From assembly GCA_963970005.1 (NCBI GenBank), contig CAXAMN010018813.1, positions 27,458-91,457 on the forward strand: DNA of 64,000 nt, in the 5' to 3' direction. The stretch is from Durusdinium trenchii. Taxonomy: Eukaryota; Sar; Dinophyceae; Suessiales; Symbiodiniaceae. Positions within the stretch are counted from its first letter, which is position 1; every line of letters begins with the position of its first letter. Positions 21,856 through 31,299 of this stretch are shown here, piece after piece. Both the position numbers and the translations under genes were made by a program. The notes beneath the pieces are model-generated. The model worked only from the letters and a program-made list of their open reading frames with translations, was not told the origin of the DNA and searched no databases.

Positions 21856-23944
21856 CAGGGTGATTTCCACACCAAAAGATGGAGACTAGAACTACAGGAG
21901 CTTTATTGGTTGTCGGGGGGTGCACTGGTGATCGCATCATGGCTCCTGATGAACACATAGCCCATCATAAGCCCGCCCCACAACAGGTGTTCAGCATCTT
22001 CCAAGACCCCTGCAGCCGTTTCTTCTCACATCAAGGGTTTTTTGTAGGTCCTGACCCGGTCTCACTCTTCTCCTCCACCCGTGTCCTCGTCCGATGGGCA
22101 TCGGAGAGATTCTCCAAGCTGGCGGGGAAGTGGATCACCGCCAAGCCTTCCAAGTGCTTCGGAACGTGGTCGGCTGGTGTTGAGGTCGGCTGGACTGGGC
22201 GCCAGTGCCTGTTGAAAGGTTGAAAGGGGAGGGGCCGGATCTGGTTTCGTGCAGCCGATGCAAGCTTGCATGGCAGGCTTTCACCAGGCTAGGTTCAGAA
22301 CATTTCAAGAATTGCTTGTGGCGAAACTTTGATGAGGAGGCCAGCAACTTTGCTCGGGTCCATTGCGCTGTGGAAGGCCGGTTTGGCAAGGTGCATCGAT
22401 GGAGTTCGCAAGCTGGCTACACTCTCTGAAATCATGGAGGTGGCATGGCATGGCCCCTTCAAACGACCATTTTCCTCTACAAGCAGGTGCTGCCACCCAC
22501 TGGAAGTGGTAGTGGGTGCTTGCGCTCAAGCTGGCGTGACCTCTCCAACCCCCAAGCCCAGGAAGCCGCCTTCTCGCGGAGTAATACTCAGAGCTGGAGA
22601 TGCATTCGGGAACTCCGTCACTCCGCCTCAACGACCCGCATGGGCCCCACAAGCACAGCGAAAGTGTTTCAAGGCGGTGTGAGTCCCTGCCACATCCCAG
22701 AACCATCCAAAGTCGCCCAAAGTCAGGTCGCCCCCAATCCCCCATCGCTTGGGTCAACTCCGTTCAGCTTGGCTCCACGCCGTCCACGCCTCGCGGCACA
22801 TCGTTCAGGTACACGAAGAGCGTCGCCCGGCGGCAGCCGTCGATGAAGCCCGCGCTGGAGCGCGTGCCGTCCGTGCTGAAGTCCCCATGAGCCGCGAAGA
22901 GCTCGCCCTCCTGGACCGAGAAGAACTCGGAAGAACACCATTGATGAGACCCAGGACCGAGAAGATGAGGTGGAGATACAAAAGTGAGGAAAGAGAGGAG
23001 CAAGAGAGGCACCAAGTCTTTTATTTGGTGGTATGTCTTCATATAATACCTTTGTTTGCCAGATCATTTGGACAGGTGAAATGGCTGAACCGGACCATAG
23101 TCTTCCCTCGATGTTTGGCTGCGAGGAGAATGCTGCACTGGTCCAAGCGCCTCTTTCCTTTGAGCTCTGCAAGACGCAGCCCGGCCTGGTAGCGGATGAT
23201 CTGACAAGCCTCCAGCTCCCGGGGCTTGCATCTCAACAGGTCCTGGGCTGAAGGCTTAGACACATGGCAAGCACATAGTCTATCAGAAACAAAAAAGCAG
23301 AAAACCACGCTCTGGTTGGGAGGGGGCTCCACACAGAGACAAACCCAAAACCAAGCTTGCACTTGAGTCTCTCTGTCGACTGGTGAACACTCGGCTTTCA
23401 CCGGCTTCCCCTCACTTCATCTTACCCTCAATGTCGAAGCACTACAATCTTCTGCAGCAGCGTGGGGGCCTCCGCTTGTGGACAAAGGCATTGATGGCTC
23501 GTGCGCCTGGAGGAACGCTGCAAGCCGCCAGGGCCATAGACCTGGAAGCTGAAGCAGCAAATACGAGAAGCTCCACCTTGATGTGAGTGCATTTTAATAA
23601 GGGGGACCCCCAATCATCGAAAGTAACACACTTCCAACTCCCCCGGTACCCACCCTAAGTAACACGGTGGTCTGGGGCCGGTCGTGGGTGCCTTCTTCCA
23701 GTGCTCTTTTGAAGGTCTCCACCTCAACATGATCAAAGACCTTTGGAAATGTCCAAAACAAAACACTTCATGATGTGTCCGCGCCGATGTCTGGCACCAG
23801 GCACCACACGTTAAAATCCATACCCGCCCTCACGCCATGCGCGCGCCGAGGAGCCCCCGCGGGCACCAGGCATTGGCTCTCCTGCGCCTTGCGGATCAAC
23901 CGATGGCACTCGTGCGAGGTGAAGAAATCGTGGACCAGGTAGAT
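21690..23944 (-). CDS. Prolyl-4-hydroxylase-type 2-oxoglutarate/Fe(II) oxygenase, multi-exon
   Basis: Predicted to hydroxylate a protein residue (typically proline) using O2, Fe(II) and 2-oxoglutarate. Four minus-strand exons give the P4H catalytic domain in order: IYLVHDFFTSHECHRLI (N-terminal lid), PRELEACQIIRYQ, EGELFAAHGDF (Fe ligands His and Asp) with RRATLFVYLNDV, and RTARHASRPAIDEKWLFATW (third His ligand, and Lys nine residues on for 2-oxoglutarate). The join 23186/22910 makes RYQEGELFAAHGD, the family's YxxGExFxxHxD, using a GC donor. Exons for the R-S helix and the GGxTxF strand were not located, so the model is incomplete. It lies between the PPR1 gene and the copia element on the same strand. 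No signal peptide was seen because the start was not found. Confidence 0.8.
22790..22910 (-). CDS. P4H exon 3 (HxD)
   Basis: GGTCCAG acceptor. Encodes EGELFAAHGDFSTDGTRSS then RRATLFVYLNDVPRG. Contains the HGD iron ligands and the RxxTLxxYLND strand. GC or GT donors are available after PRG. Confidence 0.85.
23186..23242 (-). CDS. P4H exon 2
   Basis: AGCCCAG acceptor, GC donor. Encodes DLLRCKPRELEACQIIRYQ, the helix and strand before the HxD loop. Confidence 0.75.
23834..23944 (-). CDS. P4H exon 1 (N-terminal part of domain)
   Basis: CACAG acceptor, GTGAGG donor, 37 complete codons. Encodes IYLVHDFFTSHECHRLIRKA and continues to RRAHG. Matches the conserved entry strand of P4H catalytic domains. 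Confidence 0.8.
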
Positions 23945-23989
23945 CTGTGGGGAGCTCCTTCCGATTCGGCGATTCGCGCCCCACAGCGC

Positions 23990-24830
23990 CCAACCGACCG
24001 GCAGCGGGGGACGGAACGACGACGCTCCAGCCAGCCTTCCAGCTGTGTCAACGATCCGAGGCTATTGTGAATGTTTAAGGAGGCTGAGGCAGTCGTGAGG
24101 CAAGTGAGAATGGACACCTCCAAACAAGTGTGCCCAGCCGCTGCTAATATTGGTTGGCACTCGGCCAGTGATAGACTCAATTGACTAATGAACGACCATG
24201 GCATTCTTGTTGCCAGTTGGTCGGACTGATTTTGAAGTGCTCCATCCACTTCCCCCAAACAGGTGAAATAAACGAGTTGCACCCCTGGCCCCTGTTGATC
24301 AAACCCTTGCCTCCTGGTTTCATGTGATGACAAGCGAGACGGGCTTCTCGGTGCATTTGGCCAATCATAGGCATTCGTGAACGTGCCTGTGGGACCTCTG
24401 TACTATAGCATGGCGCATCATGGCGCCATACATCCCAAAAGCTAGGGAACTCCACCCGCACTCAGCATTCCTCTCTAAATGCCTGACCATCTGGCAGAGG
24501 CGTCCTGACAAGTTCCAGCCCAGGATAGGATCCGTTGATCTCGTGGAAACTGCATCCACTTGCCTGGACAAGAGTCAAGAGACACACACCGCGAGCAAGT
24601 TCAAAAAGCCGCTACAACTTCGAGACACGAACACCTTGTTCCAGGACGCTTGGCCGAGATGTGTTCCAAGTCTGCGAGCGAATCTCACCGGCGACGATTG
24701 TTGTCAGAAGAGCATCAAGGAATCAAACTGCACGGCTACATCCTTCAATCATTCTAGGAATCCCATGGCGGAAGTTGAGGATCCCAAAAGTGTAAGGTTT
24801 ATAACTTTGGCTTTGTAAAATGTATAAGTC
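23990..24830. other. Spacer between P4H gene and copia element
   Basis: No motif, repeat or RNA gene recognised on either strand. Confidence 0.5.
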
Positions 24831-24998
24831 TGAACACAACACGTGCGACGGGATGTCGTGTCACATGAAACGAAAAAGGACGGCGCCTTTTCGCACAAAA
24901 AGCGAACGAGGCTCGGTGCGCACCTGATCGGGAAATGGCGGCGGACACATCAGCTCATATGCGTTCGGTTCTGTGGCATGTCATGCTCAAATTTCACA
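24831..24998 (-). repeat. 3' LTR of copia element 1
   Basis: 168 bp direct copy of the 5' LTR. The pol frame runs 48 nt into it before stopping at 24950. No clear polypurine tract was seen just before it. Confidence 0.95.
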
Positions 24999-26575
24999 CT
25001 CATGGTATTCTGTTGAGCTTGATGTGTCTTCGTGACCGTCTCCCTCAGCTGGATCCATGGCTTTTCAAGCCACTGCATGAAAGTGGTGACCAGCTTGTCA
25101 CTCAGCTTTGTCAAGCTGTCTGCCCATTGGAGGCGGGTCGGAACCCAGTGAACGTCAGGCCTTTGCAGGTATTGCTGGATGGCTCTGATGACCACTATGG
25201 TCCTTTTGTCCTCCGTGCGAGGATTCTCGCTGACCAAAACATCGTACAACGATCTGCAGTCAGTGACACCGATGATGCGAAGTGTCCGGGTCAGCTTGAA
25301 CGAAGGGCAGCAGAAAATCATCTCGGACAGCAGGAATGAAAGAAAAGCGGCTCGATCAATTCCAGTGTCACATGCACTTGCTTCTGCCGACAATGTGCTC
25401 CTGCAAACTCGGCTACTGCGGCTTGACTTCCAATCTATCAGCAATCCTGTCCCTGTGGTGTCGGTGATCTTAGGGTCAGCAATGAGGACCAAGTTGCCAT
25501 GCTGGCTAGCTGAACCTTCAGCGTTGGCCCATGAGCTGTCAGAAAAACTGACCAGCAAACTATGCTGGTGGACTGGAACTGGCCACATGTTGATGCCGCT
25601 GTTTGGTGAAGCATGGAGCAAATGTACTGCATCATATAGGCATTGCAAGTCCTTGTAGGTGGACTTTGTTCCGCGGCTGCACAACGAAACTGTTGATGCC
25701 ACCTCTGGTCGACATTGACCTGCAAGCCACTGCAAACATCCTGCAACGGAGCGAAACTCCGGCATGTCTTCCGGTTGGATCACCTGATCCAGTCGCTTCT
25801 TGCGTGCGACATTGCCAACCTTCATGCCAGCGATGAACTTGGACTGGGTCAGGGCCAGGTAGCAAACCTCACCTTGGCGTTTCAGGCTGACTTCTTTTCC
25901 TTTGAACACCAAGCTCTGTTGTTCCGTGAGGGCATCTTGACTTCCCCACTGGAAAAGTCGGGTGAGCTTGGACCTGTCCCAACGCTCATTGTGGGTGAGG
26001 AGGAAGTCGTCAACGTATGCAACCAAAACTGCTGCCAACGACTCGTGCTCATCTCCAGGCAGGCGCTCCCACAAATAAAACAACATCTTGTCCAGCGAAC
26101 GCTGGCGGAATCCGGCTTTTGTGGTGAGCTCCTTGACAACATGCAACGACCATGTCCTGGGGGCGCTTGCAAGGCCATAGATGTTACCAACAATCTTGTA
26201 GAGCGGTGAACGAAAAGTTCCTGCAAGCTTGGTTACCCCATCTTGAGGTGGAAGCATGTACAACGGAAGACGACGAGGATCTGGCGTCCCCTGCAGGAAT
26301 GCGGTTTTGATGTCGCCACACCATAGCTGCCACTTGTCACGGCCATCAAGGAACATGTTGTTGTGGCCTGCAATGAAAATTGCATACAACATGTATTCAC
26401 TTTGGCGCGTTGGTGTAGCGCTCTCTCGGCAAAGCTCCTTCAAGTCAGGGTCGAGATGACCCAAGGCGACGACCCGTGTCTTGGCCTTGAGCGGGCCTTG
26501 TCCCTTTGCCTTGTCTCTGTACGCGGCTCTTGACCGCAGGATCCTCTTCTTGAGGATTGGGATGCCTCCTGGGTC
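24950..26575 (-). CDS. Copia 1 reverse transcriptase and RNase H
   Basis: Copies element RNA into DNA and removes the RNA strand. Seen: LKAKTRVVALG, the RT palm Asp in GDIKTAFLQG, catalytic YVDD (YVDDFLLT), and the thumb with LTQSKFIAGM. RNase H has all four acidic residues: FSDSSWAN, STLSAEASA, GVTDCRSLYD and WADSLTK. This frame is intact to its stop at 24950 inside the 3' LTR. The 5' part of the domain is in the preceding frame. Confidence 0.95.
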   Translation of the reverse strand, partial: DPGGIPILKKRILRSRAAYRDKAKGQGPLKAKTRVVALGHLDPDLKELCRESATPTRQSEYMLYAIFIAGHNNMFLDGRDKWQLWCGDIKTAFLQGTPDPRRLPLYMLPPQDGVTKLAGTFRSPLYKIVGNIYGLASAPRTWSLHVVKELTTKAGFRQRSLDKMLFYLWERLPGDEHESLAAVLVAYVDDFLLTHNERWDRSKLTRLFQWGSQDALTEQQSLVFKGKEVSLKRQGEVCYLALTQSKFIAGMKVGNVARKKRLDQVIQPEDMPEFRSVAGCLQWLAGQCRPEVASTVSLCSRGTKSTYKDLQCLYDAVHLLHASPNSGINMWPVPVHQHSLLVSFSDSSWANAEGSASQHGNLVLIADPKITDTTGTGLLIDWKSSRSSRVCRSTLSAEASACDTGIDRAAFLSFLLSEMIFCCPSFKLTRTLRIIGVTDCRSLYDVLVSENPRTEDKRTIVVIRAIQQYLQRPDVHWVPTRLQWADSLTKLSDKLVTTFMQWLEKPWIQLRETVTKTHQAQQNTMSVKFEHDMPQNRTHMS

Positions 26576-27387
26576 GTGAGAGGGATCACGCTGTGGAACT
26601 GTTGCCAGGAGGTCTCTTCGGCCTTTGCCGAATCGACATACTTGTCGATATCTTCTTGGTTCATCTCCAGTATTGCTTGCCAAGGGACTTCCTTGTCCAG
26701 GGCCTTTTGTTCCTGGCGTGTCAGGGTCTTGGTGGTGTCCTGATGTCCAGCCGTCATGTCATCGGCTGAGGCTTCGGAGTCGCTAGACTCACCGGTGCCA
26801 GTGTAGCCTGGGGCTGCCCGGTATGCCTGAAAGGCATAGTGGCAAGCATACGGCATCTTCACGTGTTCACTGCCATCGTGGTAGTGGTCTCTGAACTGGA
26901 CGCCGTCTGGAGTTGTTTCCAGGGAGGAGAGATGTGCTGCATAAGGTTCATGCCATAGCTCTGTGATCAGGTTTGTGCGCTCTGGGAGAATTGCGCGACC
27001 ATCTTGATCGCTGTCGTATGGAGCGTCCCATACGACCTTGCCGTGAGGGTGAGTGAGTACCCTCCTGTGCTGGATGGATCCTTTGGGCGGACCCGCAAAA
27101 TGGGTGGTCTGGAGGCAATGTGATGCGGTGTCAAGTCTGGCCCAAACGTGAAGGCCAGTGCCTGTGGTGTTGGCTGCCTTTGCCATGTTCTGATATCCGT
27201 GGAGGATGTAAGTGCTGTTGCCAATCCGCTGCTGCCGAACGTGTTTTGTCAGCAGTGCTGCGAAGTCTGCTGAGGCTCGTGGTGCTTGCACTGGTATCGG
27301 CTGCTCCATCTCGGCGCTGCTCCTCTTAGAGGTTTGCCGTGCGTCCAGTGCTAAGTCCGGTGGTGTGGACGGCACTACGTGAGCCAA
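26550..27387 (-). CDS. Copia 1 integrase-RT linker and RT entry
   Basis: A variable region, then LTRQEQKALDKEVPWQAILE and ETSWQQFHSVIPL, the entry to the copia RT domain. It loses frame at about 26545-26580, where the next frame takes over with IPILKKRILRSRAAYRDK. Confidence 0.75.
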
Positions 27388-27576
27388 GTGGTCTTGCTGC
27401 AGCGGTGGTGTCTTGTCTGATAGGCCGTCAACATCGATGACCTCTGCTTCACTTGCCTGTGGACCTGGTGGTTGAGCCGGAGTGCTCTGGCTCGGTGGTA
27501 GAGCATGATGTGATGCCTGTGCTGCCGTGCTGGATGCCTGTGGTTCATTGGTGAGTGCTCCTGCTGTAGGTGTTGC

Positions 27577-28810
27577 TCATCCCAGTGCTTTTGCTCTGCG
27601 GGCGCCTGGTGTGCGGGAGCGGTGTTGTTTTCTCACAGGTACATTCACTGCCGGCTGCATCCATTGCTCTGGTGTCATGCCGAATGGTGTACTCGGCTGT
27701 GCTTGTGGGTGTATGATGGTCTGCTTGTATGTCGGTGAGTGCACGTTGAGATGGTACTCAACTTGTGGTGCACTGCTCTGCTGTTGCAGGTAGGGATCTG
27801 TCTGTACTGCCTCTTCTGTGTGCTCTGCCTGTTGGTTGGTCCTTGAGGCCTGAGGTACTAGAAGAGGTAATGCCGGTTCAGAAACCTCGGGAATGAGCTC
27901 GTGGTCATCGTTCCCGAGTGGTTGGTCTGGGTCATCCAGTTGTTCCGGTGGTGCTGGAACTGTATCATCCTGGATGTTGTTGTCGTCCAAATTGTGTGAG
28001 GCTTGTCTGAGGGCCTTGATCTGCTGGTAGTCGGGGTTCCAGTTCTCAAAGCCACGAGCCACCCGCAGCTGGTGAGGGGCGACTCTGACAGTGTTGGTTC
28101 CTGCTTGAACCCACATGCTTTTGCCGTCTGGGTCGCGGCCAAGCAACCTTGCGAGTTTGTACCCGCCTCGTTTCTTGCCGCTCCTGGCGGTCCAACGCCA
28201 GTAGGCGACGATGCTGCCAACTTCTGGGATGTCTTGCTCTGTCGGTGCTGTGTTCCGGAGGAGTGCCCGCCGGAAAGTGCTGTCAACTGACAAGGCAGCT
28301 ATCTGTTGCTGTGCCTCGACCCGCAAAGTGTCTGCGAGCTGTTGCGCTTGTGCTCTTGTTTGGCCTGTCACAAGGCCGTGTGGATCGCTCAAGAGCTCCA
28401 TGCCTTGTCGTGGAATGCGGCCGAAAGCGGCCACGTATGGCGGACGTCCCGCCGACCATGTGCAGGAGTTCTTGGCGTGTGCTGCTGCAGCTGTTGTGAA
28501 GTCCATCTGGTCGCTGCCGACAACTGCTTGCTGTTCTATCACTCGTTCCATGAGTGATCTGTATGTTGCATTGTGGCGCTCAATGAGGCCTATCTTGTTG
28601 TGTGCTTCTGCCGGAACATAGTCCATGTAGACACCGGCTTCATCCATAGCTGCTTCGAAGGCGGCTCGGAATGAGCCATCTGGATCCGTTCTGATCCGAA
28701 GTGGAAAGCCAAATGCCCTGGCCCAACCTAAGGTGAAGCAGCGGGTGATCTCCTCCGGTGAGCGGTTCTGGAGGAGGAAGCCCAAGTGAAGGTGAGTGAC
28801 TTCACAAATG
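27577..28810 (-). CDS. Copia 1 integrase, C-terminal part
   Basis: Continues the integrase core with EVTHLHLGFLLQN, the second catalytic Asp in RTDPDGSF and the Glu in GLIERHN, 34 residues apart (copia usually 35). A GxxVxxWRW/SGKKRGGYKLARLLG chromo-like C-terminal region and a long Gln/Pro-rich linker follow. It is the -1 neighbour of the preceding frame. Confidence 0.85.
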
Positions 28811-28814
28811 ACCC

Positions 28815-29729
28815 GAGGATCATATGGTTTGCTCCTGTCAGGTCTCTGACGTAGAAGATGTCCATCTGGACTCTGTCGGCAAATTGGGATGCTCCATCAT
28901 CGGCCATCACGCCACTTGGAGCAGGCCTGGACGGCCCTTTGGTGCGATTGCATGTATCGCACGACATCGACTCAACGGCTGTGTGAATCCGCTGGTCGGA
29001 AATGCCATTCATAGCCAGCAGTCGTTGGAGTTCTGCTGGTCTGGGATGTGCGAGGTTCTTGTGCATCCGACGGAGGCTGTTCTTGATCTCCGCACTGATC
29101 TTGAGAGAGTCCTCCGAGGGATTTGGCATAATGCTTCGTGGGTTGTCATCTGGCCGGTCTGATGCCTGTGGCGTGGCTGTGTCGTCCTGGTTTGGTCGGA
29201 GGCGTTTGGCCTCTGGAGGATGTGATTCGTGTGGTTCTGCCTGTTGGGCTTGTCCGAACATGAAAATGCCAACGTCCACTGGCTTCTTGAACCGTGCCTT
29301 TGGGTGACGTAGTTCTTGAAGATCTTCTTCAATGACATCCACCTGGCCGTCGGTGTATCTGAGCACGGCTGCCCTGTGGGTGTGAGGCACGTGCCAGGGA
29401 AATCGCCAGGTGATGGGTTGTGCTGCGATCTGAACCCTCACGTGCTTCCATTGAGAAAGCTCCAAGGCCTTGAGGAAGAGTGGATCTGATGTAGGCAGCG
29501 TGAAGGACTTGTATCGAGTGACTTGGAACGTGCTGTCAGCCATCTGGAGTGCTTCTGCCCATTGGTCAATTGCTGTGACCATGAACGTAGTGAAAAAGGT
29601 ACGTGGCTGGTGCTGTCGATCTGGATGTCGGTGGTGTACCTCTTCTTGCACACCCTTGAGGATCTCGGCGACCATCTCTGGTGGGTAGTGCTGTGACAAG
29701 GTTGGTTTCCTTGCCTTGGAGTGGCACAC
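28815..29729 (-). CDS. Copia 1 integrase, N-terminal part
   Basis: Contains a GAG-pre-integrase HHCC zinc site (H223, H228, C257, C260 counted from the codon at 29729, in HKNLAH and CDTC) and the first catalytic Asp of the integrase core (VQMDIFYV, D290). The frame breaks at about 28812, where a C run on the plus strand appears one base short. The upstream junction with the previous frame lies near 29720-29750. Confidence 0.85.
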
Positions 29730-30720
29730 ATTGCTTCTGCTGGTCTGGTGTGAGCTTGCGGCTCAGGCGTGCCAGTACGTGAGGGCAGTTGCCCATGAAC
29801 CTGTGCCCCTTCCTGATCATGTTGCCCCTCGAGTCCTGCGCGCCGTATGATCCGGCATGACAAGTTGTGGTGGTCACACCAGGAAGGTTGAGCAGGCTGA
29901 TCATGACAGGCTCGAACCAGATCCGACTGGTAGTGGGATTTTCCAGCAGGAACATGCGTCCTTCATCCACTTGCTTGCGGCACCATTGGCAGACCTTCTT
30001 CAACAGTCTGCGTGCCTTAGCTCGACGCATGAGCAAAAGGATCTTCCTCCTGACATAGTTGGTGTTGTCCTGAAGGACGCACCAGTCGCGGCAATCGATG
30101 CCCTGAATGAGGATCAAGGGCTTGAGTTGATCCAGTTGCCACTCGACTTCTTGCTGGTGGGCGGTCTTCTGAAGGTCCCATCCGGTTGCATAGTCGATGG
30201 GCGCTGCCGCACTAAGGCCAAATTGGCCGCTTCTTCTGGAGATGTTGGCTTGCCCTGCGAATGTCTCCAGGATGTCAACCTTGGACCGTGTGTCCCGTGA
30301 CTTCTTGAAGTGCTCGAGCAGGTGATCATCATCCTTGGATTGGCTCACCAGGTCATATTCTATCTTGTAGACACGGTGCAGCTCTCTCAGCTTGCCTCGA
30401 AGAGCCCTTCGAGCGGCTGATGACAGAAGGCCTGTGGACTGGTTGTTCGAATTCTGGATGGTGAAGACCGTCCGGCCAGTCCATGGCATCTTGAGCTGAG
30501 TCTCCTGGTGGCTCCTCCAATCATATTGGACGGTTTCAAATGTCCCGTCTTCATACTGTACCTCTGCTCGGCATTCTGACCATAGCAGGTGTTTTGGAAT
30601 CGGGCAGTCTTGGTGATGAAGGTTGTACAGCAACAGTCGAGGCATGTTATGATGCCTCGTGAGCTTGTTCTTGCCCTTTTCCCAATAGTCATGGTCACTG
30701 TCCATCATGCCCTCCAGTCC
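29720..30720 (-). CDS. Copia 1 inserted methyltransferase-like module
   Basis: Lies between protease and integrase. The frame first gives a segment with WEKGKNKLTRHHNMPRLLLY. At about 30285-29785 follows a Rossmann-type module: VDILETFAGQANISR (like SAM motif I), IDYATGWDL, LILIQGIDCRDWCVLQ where C5-methyltransferases have the PC loop, and MFLLENPTTSRIWF in the place of motif VI (ENV). Then comes an HAGSYGAQDSRGN...KGHRFMGNCP tail. The resemblance is to C5-cytosine-methyltransferase-like domains reported inside dinoflagellate retrotransposons; the catalytic PC is not present as such. Enzyme activity is unproven. Confidence 0.6.
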
Positions 30721-31280
30721 CAGCTCTCCAGATCGGAGTGGTACTGATCCGGATTGTCTGAGGTCGGCTCCCTTTCCTCGTAGCATTCCATGATGTTCTC
30801 GAACTCCTCTCGGGTGTACCCCGATCCCTGGTAGTCGTTCATCGTCAGGTCGTGGATCATGGGTCTCATGGAGCCTGAGCTGGTGGTTGATCTGGTGTCG
30901 GAGGGCCGACGTGGCGCTGGCTTGCTCTTGCTCTTGGCTGCTTTGGACTTGCTCTTGGCTGCCGTGGTCCTGTGAACCAGTTCTGACGGAGAGAGGATTG
31001 TGTCCTGTGAGGGTAAGGGCAGTGCAGACGAGCTTGAAGATGTTGGTGAGTGTACCGCCCAAGCTCCGAGCTCTTGGTTCCACTTGAACCTTTGATCGCA
31101 TCTCTTGCACTTGGCGAAGCGGCCCTCGGGGTGAGTGCAATGTGCAATCCCTCTGTGACACCATGGTCCTCTGCATCTGTGCACGATGCTTCTCCTGCAG
31201 CTCGAGCAAACCCATGCTGCTGAGCCATGTCCTTGGACGGATTCCGAGGCGCGCCAGCTTGCGCATGGACTTGATGACAT
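30705..31280 (-). CDS. Copia 1 linker segment in a third frame
   Basis: After protease the plausible coding frame switches. This frame encodes CTHPEGRFAKCKRCDQRFKW, a Cys/His cluster, then a Lys/Ser-rich tract and an acidic tail ending DLESWDWRA. Its composition suits a retroelement linker better than the overlapping frames do. Treat the boundaries as approximate. Confidence 0.45.
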   Translation of the reverse strand: MSSSPCASWRASESVQGHGSAAWVCSSCRRSIVHRCRGPWCHRGIAHCTHPEGRFAKCKRCDQRFKWNQELGAWAVHSPTSSSSSALPLPSQDTILSPSELVHRTTAAKSKSKAAKSKSKPAPRRPSDTRSTTSSGSMRPMIHDLTMNDYQGSGYTREEFENIMECYEEREPTSDNPDQYHSDLESWDWRA

Positions 31281-31299
31281 TGAACTCCAACAGGAACAA

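Noticed and set aside
24935-28621. Plus-strand frames across copia element 1
   Set aside because: Antisense shadows of integrase and RT/RNase H, whose catalytic motifs are all on the minus strand.
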